64,000 nt of DNA from CBDCUW01 sp965222745 (lineage in GTDB: Bacteria > Planctomycetota > Planctomycetia > Pirellulales > Pirellulaceae), in contig CBDCUW010000003.1 in the NCBI GenBank assembly GCA_965222745.1, forward strand, positions 930,001-994,000. The letters are read 5' to 3'. Position 1 is the stretch's first letter, and the number at the start of each line of letters is the position of its first letter. Positions 9,601 to 18,013 of this stretch are shown here, one piece after another. Under the pieces are notes generated by a model. The model did not search any database. It saw only the letters and a program-made list of their open reading frames with translations, and had not been told where the DNA came from. A program made the position numbers and the translations under genes.

Positions 9601-10059
9601 GATGGCCGCGACGGGGATTTGACGCGGCCCTCCCGATTGCTACTTTGCGTGGCCGGCGGATGGTACTACTTCGGCCAGGCCGATCAGGCGCGGCAAGTGG
9701 CCGACCAGGTGCGCGATACACTGCTAAGTGATGAACTGAATGAGCGGGGGCAGCAGATGTTGGCTTGCGCTTACCTGGAGGCGATCTCGCCGTCGGAAGT
9801 GGACGAAACGCTCGCCCGTGTCCAGGAGCTTTTTGCCGTCAACAAACGTGGCCGGCGGAAATTGTCGCGGATTCGCGACACCCGCGAAACTCGCTCGCAT
9901 TTCTCGATCACTCAGTTGGAGGTGATTGAGAAGGGAGTGTTGTCGTTGGTGAGTGAAGATTTTTCACTGAGCGACCAGGCGCGGCGATGGCTGGATGAGG
10001 ACGAATTCATTGTGCGATCCCGCATTCATCGCGACGTCCGCGAGGCTGCTGGAACTTAA
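6667..10059 (+). CDS. large scaffold-like protein of ternary system (1130 aa)
   Basis: This very large cytosolic protein has no signal peptide or membrane helix. Residues 1-400 form an alpha/beta region opening MILRFPSIEAFQLALTSG, with several repeated strand-helix units. This is the kind of N-terminal module (bpX/X-type) described for MoxR-vWA ternary systems. Residues about 411-460 are a low-complexity Lys/Arg/Pro linker (KKTKKPAPPRNR, RVKKKRPAKKKRG) that may bind nucleic acid or be disordered. Residues 470-1130 are all helical with TPR-like spacing. It starts 19 bases after the small protein and ends 50 bases before the MoxR gene. I infer that it is the scaffold or target-recognition subunit. 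No enzymatic motif is visible. Confidence 0.68.
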   Translation: MILRFPSIEAFQLALTSGVVAESVQGTPARLAIDQPALLIEPSCTISRAMMAELSRLGVEKKRSVKGDYRSLHCWHEAVPLSASVDAPWSDKTEVLFEISDRQQLATMVAEMLRLGNDRQSFRYLDEDGTEVALLRVTAPPYYTLLRALDGTVPGLRAFVQQSPRVWTQVGFHHPLGDRIKPAPGQWLLMDRDQGWRFVSEGQFRDIYSLLEFNLPDGWSKLEDQQPEEKIRVPLRLARGSTSESAELWVLTDHAMAQTEQLIRRSDDHVISELAFAVSTGAAANDGQPIVVIRARPSQHSPPILVLDGVAMRPYLKIPNLFLPVGRRLHPPLRRDAVAKMLASDGERIAWLMPQDEDSFIPHSIPDAAFRPLADWVDYVLDHDHQVLEAWMASHRFDFESFVCDQQPAKKTKKPAPPRNRDSDRDEPGQLNDDERSEKQRVKKKRPAKKKRGDAALKLAKPPTAKPRQDDLQQRLRELETAFRQSDDSLDSPQHADLWREMGLANSALTRRHDATICWVNSLWQQPSDADHWQQWLSCEQQCAGTSELTAETIDKWMASGKASSSHPTLIVSLLVWASAQRSIPDLVKERLGKLNQFLRRQENSLPIRAAWLAWFAMYRMSGDDVLLLAQARDRLLQRLFDQGLTPEFDMAGFMRTDGKETSDRFHVLRDQLLQLRDAANRWIEEPSSEGARTKSYADLMFTYALARLGETSQCNEMLAEISAGLLQTDDPLHAWVFDAYSHRVKQALAGDQKGQPLPAELLQRLESMPMFDRYKLEKLRSMSHILEPNVRINPYLNAHPDQLSGLDADILRLQNTLDPGELGQLIQTLVDKYPSGADHLRLLPIALQLSPSVGEQLACGLLEHVAGAIEHAEESFQLAFVLQKALFVAAHYGRIDFVHGFLKSLTEALPQIVADYLTLPDSNENVEKIHGIEPLFAQSFRGLRKLGMRSEIGDFYGQVAELAQQNTHSGRAATKKRDGRDGDLTRPSRLLLCVAGGWYYFGQADQARQVADQVRDTLLSDELNERGQQMLACAYLEAISPSEVDETLARVQELFAVNKRGRRKLSRIRDTRETRSHFSITQLEVIEKGVLSLVSEDFSLSDQARRWLDEDEFIVRSRIHRDVREAAGT

Positions 10060-10109
10060 CGGCGTGACGTCGAATGGGGACAACATTTTTTTCAAGGAAT
10101 CTTCGATCA

Positions 10110-11120
10110 ATGAGTAGGGTGGACGCGGAGGAATCGACGTTGGATCAACTGCGCGAGGAGGCGGAAGATATCCGCACGCGGTTGAATCGCTTTCGTACTT
10201 CGCTGGGAAGGTTTTTCGTCGACAAGCAACCTTTGATCGATCTGATGATGGTTGCTGCGGTGGCCCAGGAACCGTTGTTGTTGGTCGGACCGCCAGGTAC
10301 CGCCAAAAGTGATCTCGTGCTGAAGTTCAAGGATGCTCTTGGCATCGGCCAGGAGGATTACTTCGAGTACATGTTGACTCGGTTTACTGAACCGTCAGAG
10401 ATCATCGGTCCGATCGATATCAATGAACTTCGCGACGGACGCTACATCCGCCGCGAAAAAGGGAAGCTGCCGACGGCGAAATTGGCTTTCTTGGACGAGA
10501 TCTTCAAATCCAATTCGGCCATCTTGAACATCTTGCTGACGATCATCAACGAAAAGAAATTTTATCAGGACGGTGTTCCCCAACCGGTCGCGCTGCGAGT
10601 TCTGTTTGCAGCCACCAACGAGATCCCTGAACATGGCGAACTGGGCGCGCTGAAGGACCGTTTCGTTTTGAAGGCCGAAAGCTTGTCGGTTCAAAATGAC
10701 CATTTCACCGACTTGATCGACGCCGGGTTGAAGTCTGAAGTCTATCGCAATCTGAATCAGAAACCGTGGATGGAAGATCATGCATCCTTGGAAGATATCG
10801 TCAAAGCAAACCGTTACATGATGCTGCTGTTTGGCGACGGATCAGCCGAAGCCGGCGAAAACGATCGCAGCCGATTTTTTCCCGACGATGTTTTTCATGA
10901 GTTTCGCAGGTTGATCAAAACGCTGGTCCGGGAGGACAAGATCTTTGTGAGCGATCGAAAGCTGGTCAAACTCTACAAGTTGTTTCGAGTTCGATCGTGG
11001 ATCATGACCGGCGGCACGGTGACCCGAGACGACCTGCGTTTGCTGATGTACCTGGGCGAAACTCCCGAAGAGATGTCGCTGCTAAGAGAAAAGATTCCGA
11101 CGCTACTGGGCGACACTTGA
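10110..11120 (+). CDS. MoxR-family AAA+ ATPase of ternary system
   Basis: This 336-aa protein has Walker A GPPGTAKS at residues 60-67, a Walker B ending AFLDEIFKSN, sensor-1 LFAATNEIPE and the arginine-finger stretch ALKDRF. These are the hallmarks of the MoxR/RavA branch, whose members remodel or load metal into partner proteins together with vWA-domain proteins. AAGGAA at 10094-10099 lies ten bases before ATG 10110, so I prefer this start to ATG 10074. The vWA-like partner gene begins seven bases after the stop, which implies a tight operon and a physical ATPase-vWA pair. Confidence 0.88.
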   Translation: MSRVDAEESTLDQLREEAEDIRTRLNRFRTSLGRFFVDKQPLIDLMMVAAVAQEPLLLVGPPGTAKSDLVLKFKDALGIGQEDYFEYMLTRFTEPSEIIGPIDINELRDGRYIRREKGKLPTAKLAFLDEIFKSNSAILNILLTIINEKKFYQDGVPQPVALRVLFAATNEIPEHGELGALKDRFVLKAESLSVQNDHFTDLIDAGLKSEVYRNLNQKPWMEDHASLEDIVKANRYMMLLFGDGSAEAGENDRSRFFPDDVFHEFRRLIKTLVREDKIFVSDRKLVKLYKLFRVRSWIMTGGTVTRDDLRLLMYLGETPEEMSLLREKIPTLLGDT

Positions 11121-11127
11121 GAGATCT

Positions 11128-12591
11128 GTGAACGTTTACGAAATCCGTGATCCCGACGACGCCAGGCGACATCTCCTGCAGGGGCTGTTGCTGTCGCGCA
11201 GCGGGCCGATCACGCCCGACAAAGCGACCGCGGCACTCGCCTGGGCAATGGAAATCGTTTCCGACGGGTCACCGCTGCCACCTCTGGGGTTCGTTGCCGA
11301 CGTCGGTTTTGTCGCGCTGGGGGCGCAGCGGTCAACAGACCTCGCAAAACTGGATTCGATCGAAGGGCTCGATCACGCCGTCACTCGCCGTTATGAAGAC
11401 TACGTGTTGGGAAAACTGTATGCCGACATCAGTTTCGAACGGGCCTCCGACGCACTGTTGCGCTACCAAGGTCGTGATCGTGATCGATGCCTGGCCTACA
11501 TCGTCGGCCAGCAACGATCGCGCTGCGGTTTTGACGGAGTGATGTTGAGTCCGGCGGTGATCAAGTCGCTACAGCAGTCGGCGGGGCAGCAGGTCTGCCA
11601 GCAAGCGTGGCAATGCCTGGAGGAACAGGGTTTGTCGCCACCACTGTTGGCCGATTTTGAAACGCTGATCCGTACCGTTCGCAACACCGGCGAACTGCTC
11701 GGGCCCGAAGACATCTTTGAACTCGAATCGGGAACTGCGCTGGCCCAGTTCGGGCAGCGGCTTGCCCTCCGCCAAGTGCTGCAAATGGCGGCGGTTTTTC
11801 GACAACACCTGCCCAAACAAAAACCCCGCTCGCGGCCGCGGCAGTATTCGGTGGCCACCAACATCATGGAAGAAGACCACTATCCGATTGGCGGATTCAC
11901 GTCGATTTCCAACAAAGGCACCGTGGAAAGCATGGTGCGCAGCGAACTTGCTTACATCGATCCGGAATTGCGGCCCGACCTTTTTGACATCAAGTTCGCC
12001 CGCAACGAACTCCTTTATTACTCGCGCGACGAAAACCAGTTTTTGCGCCGCAGGTTGTCGTTCTTGTTCCTTCTGCACCCCAGCTTGACCGCCGCTCGGC
12101 TGAAGGACCCCTCGCTACCGTGTCAACGCATGGTGCTGCTATTGGCCTGCTTGTACGTATCGGTCGACCAGTTGACGCAGTGGTTGGGAGGCGACGCGAT
12201 CCGGTTTGAGTTTCTGTTTGTTCATCGTGACGGAGAACTCCAGTTGGCTGATCAGCGGCTGCTGCTGGAAACGCTGTTTCGCGACCAGATCGTCGGTGAT
12301 ACCGTTTCGGTTGACCAGATTCATCCCGATAAACTGGAGTCTCATTGCGCCGGCCGGGCGCGAACCAGTCTGTGCCACAGTTTGTCGATCGGGTGCGAAG
12401 GGATGGAGGCTCCCGATGATCTTTCCATCGCCACAAAAATGTTGCTCGATCGCCCCTGTCCGACCTTGGTCTTCCCGGACGAATCGGGCGATGAATCGAA
12501 CCGGGATACGGGCCCGCCGCCCGGTGGCCAGGACCAGGGAATCGACGGCTGGAAAGAGCAGCTGGACCGCCTGCTTCGTTTCTGGGTGTGA
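11128..12591 (+). CDS. vWA-like partner of MoxR with degenerate metal site
   Basis: This 487-aa protein starts at GTG 11128, seven bases after the MoxR stop. A helical N-terminal half is followed by a segment (about residues 308-370) that reads like a von Willebrand A fold: the hydrophobic strand LSFLFLLHPS, then a helix rich in Leu/Ala, then another strand, RFEFLFV. In a normal MIDAS site the first strand ends D-x-S-x-S. Here the aligned residues read H-x-S-x-T, so the key aspartate is lost. The C-terminus is disordered and acidic. Proteins of this position in MoxR-vWA systems act as the substrate adaptor. The fold assignment is by pattern and context only. Confidence 0.68.
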   Translation: MNVYEIRDPDDARRHLLQGLLLSRSGPITPDKATAALAWAMEIVSDGSPLPPLGFVADVGFVALGAQRSTDLAKLDSIEGLDHAVTRRYEDYVLGKLYADISFERASDALLRYQGRDRDRCLAYIVGQQRSRCGFDGVMLSPAVIKSLQQSAGQQVCQQAWQCLEEQGLSPPLLADFETLIRTVRNTGELLGPEDIFELESGTALAQFGQRLALRQVLQMAAVFRQHLPKQKPRSRPRQYSVATNIMEEDHYPIGGFTSISNKGTVESMVRSELAYIDPELRPDLFDIKFARNELLYYSRDENQFLRRRLSFLFLLHPSLTAARLKDPSLPCQRMVLLLACLYVSVDQLTQWLGGDAIRFEFLFVHRDGELQLADQRLLLETLFRDQIVGDTVSVDQIHPDKLESHCAGRARTSLCHSLSIGCEGMEAPDDLSIATKMLLDRPCPTLVFPDESGDESNRDTGPPPGGQDQGIDGWKEQLDRLLRFWV

Positions 12592-12675
12592 TCGAAAGCT
12601 TGGCGATCGCGTCGTCTGCCTTTAACCTATCGGTCGCTGCTTAGGCTGCCAGCCTGGTTGACGGAGGCGTCGCTT

Positions 12676-13875
12676 GTGGATTTGGAAAAGACCGACGATA
12701 CGATTGCGCCGCGGCGATTCGAACTGGCCAACGATCAGTCGTACAAGTTTTGGACGATTGCGCTCGAAGGGACCGTGCTTCGCCTTCATTGGGGCAAGAT
12801 CGGCAACGCGGGACAATCCAAGGAGGTCGCGTTCGCTAGCGCCGAAGAGGCCAAAAGCAACTACACCAAGCGAATTCGAGAAAAGACCAAGGGCGGTTAC
12901 CGAGAAAAGAAACAGCCCGTCAAGAAGGTGGTGACCAACCAAACGGCTTGGGATTCGCTACGAGATCACGAGCCATTTTTGAAGTCGATTTTGGAGGATC
13001 CCGACGACCTGGTTCGATACGCGATTTATGCCGATTGGTTGATCGAGCGGAATGATCCGCTGGGCAGGTTCACGCAATTGCAAACCGAACTCCAGGACCC
13101 TGCACTTCCCTTTTATCGAAAAGGAAAGTTGGAAAAAGAAGCTGACCAACTGCGTGTCCTGCATAGCCGCAAGTGGTTGGGAAATCTGGCTCGTTGGTTG
13201 ATGGATGGTGGGTTGGCGTCTTATCCCTACCAGTTTCAACTTGGCCAGTTGTCATCGATCGCCTGCAGCGTCTTGGACTTGGAATTCGCCTGCGAACTAA
13301 GGCAGTCGCCCCATTGCCGGTTGCTTCGTGAACTGACGATCATCGACACGCAGCACCTGGACCGGACCATTTATCTGGACGGGCACCGTTTTCAATCGGA
13401 CAGGAAGTACGGCTTGGAAACATTGTTGGGGGCCGACTTTTCCAACCTGCGAGATTTTCGGATTGGCATTGCTGACCACATTCACATGGCCGAACGAGGC
13501 AACATTGGCAATCCGGGCCAGATCATCGAACTGCTTCGCGCGATGCCGCGACTGGAAACGTTGTACCTTTGCGCCGATGTCCATTGGGCCGATCTATTTC
13601 AAATATCGATGCCCCAGCTGCGTACACTTCACGTTTTGCTTCCGCCGGGCAAGCTTTCGCTGCTTGCCGATTCGGGACTGGTGCCGCAGCTACACACGCT
13701 GGGATTTTTTTCACGAATCGACGATGCCGCCGCCAAACAACTGGTCGCCATGGCCGGTTTTGAGGATCTGGCGGAATTCGTGGCAATCGAAAACAGCGAT
13801 CTCACCGAAAAAGGAAAACGAACTCTGGAATCGACCGGAGTCCTGATCAGTTTGAAAATGGCGTACGAGGTGTAA
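12676..13875 (+). CDS. WGR-domain plus TIGR02996 protein
   Basis: This 399-aa protein opens with a WGR domain (about residues 12-80). It contains LRLHWGKIGNAGQSK, in which the tryptophan-glycine core is followed by a lysine and a turn, and then TKGGYREKK. WGR domains are nucleic-acid-binding modules known from PARPs and from the MolR group. A TIGR02996 motif follows at about 95-135 (SILEDPDDLVRYAIYADWLI), and then leucine-rich-like repeats. The start GTG 12676 has GGAGG at 12663-12667, a good spacing. It lies 84 bases after the vWA-like gene and may be the last gene of the island. A role as DNA or RNA sensor is an inference. Confidence 0.78.
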   Translation: MDLEKTDDTIAPRRFELANDQSYKFWTIALEGTVLRLHWGKIGNAGQSKEVAFASAEEAKSNYTKRIREKTKGGYREKKQPVKKVVTNQTAWDSLRDHEPFLKSILEDPDDLVRYAIYADWLIERNDPLGRFTQLQTELQDPALPFYRKGKLEKEADQLRVLHSRKWLGNLARWLMDGGLASYPYQFQLGQLSSIACSVLDLEFACELRQSPHCRLLRELTIIDTQHLDRTIYLDGHRFQSDRKYGLETLLGADFSNLRDFRIGIADHIHMAERGNIGNPGQIIELLRAMPRLETLYLCADVHWADLFQISMPQLRTLHVLLPPGKLSLLADSGLVPQLHTLGFFSRIDDAAAKQLVAMAGFEDLAEFVAIENSDLTEKGKRTLESTGVLISLKMAYEV

Positions 13876-13906
13876 CGTCGATTCATTTGCTGATCCGGGC
13901 AAGTCG

Positions 13907-13990
13907 GTAGGGCCGGTTCCACCGGCCACAAAACTCTCGGCCGGTGGAACCGGCCCTACGACGCCTCGATTTCGGAGAAATCGCCGACGG
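13907..13990. repeat. 21-bp inverted repeat plus Family A repeat between convergent genes
   Basis: Arms of 21 bp lie at 13907-13927 and 13939-13959 (core GGGCCGGTTCCACCGGCC) with an 11-base loop. They form a strong hairpin between the convergent WGR and hydrolase genes and could act as a bidirectional stop without a T-run. A Family A copy at 13967-13990 ends exactly one base before the minus-strand stop codon at 13991. Confidence 0.85.
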
Positions 13991-16006
13991 TCAGTTCACG
14001 GCGAACTCTAGGATTCGCACTGCGTGGCCGGTACTTTGGGCGTGATTTTTCTTGCTGACTCGAATCGTCAGTTCGTGGTCGCCGCTGTCCAGGTCGGTCG
14101 AAAACATCACGGTTCGCGGATAGTGCAAGCCTTTGCTGAAACGATGGTACAGGTCGAGCGAGTGGAATGGCTGCCCGTCGATGGAGTATTCCAACGTGCC
14201 TGCATCGGGGCCGGCCAGCAGGTAGGCGCCCACTGCGGTTCCGGAAAATTTCAGCGTTGCCTCCGCACCGGGAGAGGTCGCGCAAAGGAGTTTGCTTTCC
14301 TGGAAACGGCTGCGGCATTGGCCGGGGATCGATGCCCAATCGGGTGAATGGACTGACCAACTTTCATCGCGCCGCGCGTTTTCAATCGAAACAAATCGTC
14401 CGCGAAAGTAGCTGCATTGGTCCAGCGGCTTGGGAAGTCGGTGGTCGGTGGGGCGGTCGTCTGCTTTCAGCGGTGTTTTCCAGGCGGTGTCCAGCAGGTC
14501 GATGACCAGGTCCGCGGCCAGTCGATTGCCGGGAGTTTTGGGATGGGTTCCGCCGTAGACTTGCCAGGTCAATTTTCCCGCGTCAATTCGCTGGGCAACC
14601 TCTCGTGCCAAATCGCTGCTGGTGATGCCGTAGTGCGAGGCGACTTTTTCATGTTGGCCGACCGACGTTGGCGTTTCACCATCTTGCAGGAGTTGCAGCA
14701 TCGGTGGATTGACAAAATGGGTGATCACGATGTCCATCTGTGGGTTGTGGGAAAGGGCTTGCCTCACGATCCCTTCCATTCCTCGCAGGCACTCGCGAGC
14801 GGCATGGGCGGCGTCTTGATTATCGTTGACGGCGAATTCGACGAACAACAAATCGGGATCGGCCGACAACACGTCGCGGGAAAGCCGAAAGGCGCCGGTT
14901 GTGGAACAGGTTGACGAAATTCCTGCGGCGGTGAAGGTAAATTCGGTTTGAGGATACTTTTGCTGCAGGTACTGGCAGACCATCGGTCGGTAGCCGTTCA
15001 TTTCCGTGATCGAGCCGCCGATGAATGCGACACTGCCGCGGCCGGTTCGCGAGAAAGCGATCCGCGAGTTGTTGAAATGGCTGCGCAAGTGGACATTCTT
15101 GGAAGCGGGAATGCCGATCGCCGGTTCGCCTTTCAGGTAGCCCAGCGAAGTGAGAAAGCGGTCCAGGCGATGCACGGTCACCGGAAAATATTCACCCGGA
15201 TTACCGCCCCTGCCGTGATTGAAAAATCCATGCCCGGCACCCCGATAGCCGACCAGTTCGCATCGATTGCCGGCGGCGGTTGCCACTTCGGCATACTTCG
15301 ATGCGGTAGCAAATGAGACCGATTTGTCCGTTTGTCCGTGAAAGATGATCGTTGGTGGCAGCCCTTTGCGCACGTAGGCGACCGGCGCGAGTCTTTCCAG
15401 TGGCGCGCCGCTGCGCTGTGAGATTTCGACGATCTTTTCTTTCGGCAACGAGACTCCTTCGAAGGGAGTCAGCACGAGCGCCGGGTTGAACAGAGCTAGC
15501 GCGCTTGGAGCGCTGCTGACTTGGGTGTCTTCGCCCGGCTGCTCAAAACCCGGGACGACTCCCGTGCAAGCCGCCAAATGCCCTCCCGCCGAACCTCCCG
15601 CGGCGACAATCCGCTGAGGATCGATGCCCAATCGTTGGGCGTTCTGTCGAACGAAACGAATCGCCGACTTGGCATCCGAAACACACCTGTCGGCAAAAGT
15701 GCCATGCCTTTCCAGGACTCGATAGTCGGCGGTCATGGCGACCATGCCGCGAGAGGCAAAGTAACGGCAATGCTGCTCGAATTGCCCCGGATCTCCTTTC
15801 TTCCAACCGCCTCCGAAGAAAAAAACGATTGCTGGCCGGGCATGTCCCGATCGATGTCCGTCCGGGCGAAAGATCCAGAGCTTCAGTTCTACATCGTCGA
15901 TCGTCTTGTAAATTTCCTGGTCCGCACCATCAAACTGCGGTGGGTAAACCGGTTGGGCCAAGAGCAGGCTGGGAAGGAAAATAGCAACTGCAGCAAACAA
16001 ACGCAT
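13991..16006 (-). CDS. secreted esterase fused to SGNH/GDSL hydrolase
   Basis: This 671-aa protein has a signal peptide (residues 1-17, MRLFAAVAIFLPSLLLAQ) and two hydrolase domains. The N-terminal half is an alpha/beta hydrolase of the BD-FAE/esterase type, with the oxyanion segment FFFGGGW and nucleophile elbow GGSAGG (Ser139), and a His in GAGHGFF. The second half is an SGNH hydrolase: block I IGGSITEMNGY near residue 330, the block III Asn-Asp (FVEFAVND), and a later His in THPKTPGN. Tandem fusions like this in planctomycetes are thought to deacetylate or de-esterify plant and algal polysaccharides. The substrate here is unknown. The gene stands alone and converges with the WGR gene. Confidence 0.88.
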   Translation of the reverse strand: MRLFAAVAIFLPSLLLAQPVYPPQFDGADQEIYKTIDDVELKLWIFRPDGHRSGHARPAIVFFFGGGWKKGDPGQFEQHCRYFASRGMVAMTADYRVLERHGTFADRCVSDAKSAIRFVRQNAQRLGIDPQRIVAAGGSAGGHLAACTGVVPGFEQPGEDTQVSSAPSALALFNPALVLTPFEGVSLPKEKIVEISQRSGAPLERLAPVAYVRKGLPPTIIFHGQTDKSVSFATASKYAEVATAAGNRCELVGYRGAGHGFFNHGRGGNPGEYFPVTVHRLDRFLTSLGYLKGEPAIGIPASKNVHLRSHFNNSRIAFSRTGRGSVAFIGGSITEMNGYRPMVCQYLQQKYPQTEFTFTAAGISSTCSTTGAFRLSRDVLSADPDLLFVEFAVNDNQDAAHAARECLRGMEGIVRQALSHNPQMDIVITHFVNPPMLQLLQDGETPTSVGQHEKVASHYGITSSDLAREVAQRIDAGKLTWQVYGGTHPKTPGNRLAADLVIDLLDTAWKTPLKADDRPTDHRLPKPLDQCSYFRGRFVSIENARRDESWSVHSPDWASIPGQCRSRFQESKLLCATSPGAEATLKFSGTAVGAYLLAGPDAGTLEYSIDGQPFHSLDLYHRFSKGLHYPRTVMFSTDLDSGDHELTIRVSKKNHAQSTGHAVRILEFAVN

Positions 16007-16111
16007 GGAACAACCACTTTTCGGGGGGACGATTGGCAGTCAGTCGGTCAGACGCGTCCATGTTAACCGGAAAAGCCCTTCCTGGTTCCTGCCTCCCCTA
16101 CCTCCTACCTT

Positions 16112-16228
16112 GTTCCCACGCTCCGCGTGGGAACGCCGCTCGTCCGCTCCGCGGACTGTGGATGCTGCGGACCGTGAATAAAGCCGCGGAGCGGCGGGAG
16201 TGACGTTCCCACGCGGAGCGTGGGAACG
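16112..16228. repeat. 117-bp inverted-repeat element
   Basis: Two 23-bp arms (16112-16134 and around 16205-16227), each itself nearly palindromic (CCCACGCTCCGCGTGGG), flank a GC-rich centre that also contains inverted CGCTCCGCGG/CCGCGGAGCG. The whole unit can fold as one long hairpin, MITE-like in form. The rest of the 16007-16396 gap shows no gene. Confidence 0.82.
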
Positions 16229-16396
16229 AGCAGGAGCAGGGAGCAGAGGGGCAAGGTCGACGCGCGAGAGCGTTGTTTGGTGTACACTTTTTATCCTCAG
16301 GCTATTTCACGCATGATTGAGGCGTCTTGATCGGCTAGGTGATGCGACTTCCGAGAAGCCGCTGACCGTCCGGTCCGCGCCGTGACAAGCGATACC

Positions 16397-17953
16397 ATGG
16401 AAGACCAAAAGGAATCGTTCGATCCCTATCACGAGTGGCTCGACATACCACCGCACGATCAGCCTCCGACGTTCTACCGATTGCTCGGAATCGACGATTT
16501 GGAAACGGATCCAGAAGTGATCGATGACGCGGCCAAGCGGCGTACCACTTTTCTGCATCAACTTGCCTCCGGTCCTCATCGCAAAGAAGTTCAAAAACTG
16601 CTCAACGAGGTAGCGACGGCGCGGCGGACGCTGCTGAACGCCGATGTCAAGGATCGTTACGACCAGAGTTTGCAAGCGACCGATACGGATGACCGTGCTG
16701 TGCCGCTGATCGACGTTTCGGATCCCGGTCCGCCGGGAGGAGCGGGCAAAACGGTTTCGTTGTCGAGCGGTACGGTTACCCGGCGGCGAAAAAAATCGTG
16801 GTTGGACGATTGGCGCTTCCACGCGGTTTCGGCCGCCGCACTGCTGGCGGTGGTGGTGATCGTGGTCATCATCAGCCATTTACGAGCCGGTGATCGCCGA
16901 GCGGCAGCGCCTCGTGAGGCGGGATCGTCCAGCACGATGGAAGAAGCAGCCAGGAGGAACGCGATGAATCGAAATCGTTCCACGGGACGATCGTTGATCG
17001 CGCCCGATTCGTCGTTTCGCGCCGCCGGCGGCAAATCGAATCCTAAACCGAAACCAAACGCTCCACCAAAATCCTCGCAAGCGACTTCGTTGGTGTTGTC
17101 AGAATCGGACCAGACCAATCCGCCCGCGGCAAGTTCACCGCAGCTGCAGTCGCTGTTAGAGCCGGCCCAGGAGGCAAAGACGCGAGGAAGATTGCTAACC
17201 GTCGGTGAGCCCACTGCTGTGGTCGACAGTCAAAAGACGGCGCTGGACGATTTGAACATCACGCCCGAATTCAGTCCACGCAAGAGATCCAGGTCCAATG
17301 GCAAAAGGTTCGTCGCACTGAATCTGGCAGGCAACAATTGGATGGCAGGGATGGAGTTGGTTCAGGAATTCAATCGGATCGATTCGCTGCGTGATCAATT
17401 TCAAGTCACCGACGACGACGCGGGACGATTCTCGATCGAAAACGGGAAGTTGAAAATCGGTGTTGCGAGGGGTACGGAAACGCAGATCGTTCACCTGCGG
17501 GCGAGGTCGATCATGTTGCGGCCAGGGGAATCGATTTCGATCGAATCGAACATTCGCAGGCGGTTGCCGGGCAAAGTCCGCGTCGGATTGATGCTGGGCA
17601 AGCTGCGGCTTCGAATCGATTCGGACAACAACAAGTTACAGGTTCGGGTATTGAACCAGACGTTGGCGGCGCTTGCGCCCCAGCAGGGAAAGCCGGTGAC
17701 GTTGACCGTCATCCTGGATCCCGAAAGGCCCGGTTCGTTCAACTGGATTGTCAGGGGCGGTAACAAGAATGTCAGTGGCTGCGCAAAGCTGGACAGCCTG
17801 CAAGAGCTTGCCGAGATCCCGGTGGGCATTTTCTTTTCGTGCCCGAACCAAGATTTTCAGGGCGACTTGTGGATCGACAACCTTCGCGTTGGAAAACTGA
17901 CCGATCCGCCTGACTTGAGGACTCCGATGGAGATACCGATCGAGGCATCGTAG
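16397..17953 (+). CDS. J-like-domain membrane protein (planctomycete family)
   Basis: This 518-aa protein begins with a compact helical domain (residues about 10-90) that resembles a degenerate J domain: FYRLLGIDDLETDPEVID, then a helix ending in KDRYDQSL, with no HPD motif. A proline/Ser-rich linker and a single membrane helix (AALLAVVVIVVIISHL) follow, then a secreted part. Its last 210 residues look like a concanavalin-like beta sandwich (strands such as LRLRIDSDNNKLQVRVL). Planctomycetes carry many such proteins of unknown role. I chose ATG 16397 over GTG 16382. It lies 60 bases upstream of the sigma factor gene, so co-expression is possible. Confidence 0.72.
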   Translation: MEDQKESFDPYHEWLDIPPHDQPPTFYRLLGIDDLETDPEVIDDAAKRRTTFLHQLASGPHRKEVQKLLNEVATARRTLLNADVKDRYDQSLQATDTDDRAVPLIDVSDPGPPGGAGKTVSLSSGTVTRRRKKSWLDDWRFHAVSAAALLAVVVIVVIISHLRAGDRRAAAPREAGSSSTMEEAARRNAMNRNRSTGRSLIAPDSSFRAAGGKSNPKPKPNAPPKSSQATSLVLSESDQTNPPAASSPQLQSLLEPAQEAKTRGRLLTVGEPTAVVDSQKTALDDLNITPEFSPRKRSRSNGKRFVALNLAGNNWMAGMELVQEFNRIDSLRDQFQVTDDDAGRFSIENGKLKIGVARGTETQIVHLRARSIMLRPGESISIESNIRRRLPGKVRVGLMLGKLRLRIDSDNNKLQVRVLNQTLAALAPQQGKPVTLTVILDPERPGSFNWIVRGGNKNVSGCAKLDSLQELAEIPVGIFFSCPNQDFQGDLWIDNLRVGKLTDPPDLRTPMEIPIEAS

Positions 17954-18013
17954 TTCGGGGCTGTTAAAATAAGTTTCTGTCTCGGTGATCAGAAAAGTCC
18001 ACCGGAGTCCTCG

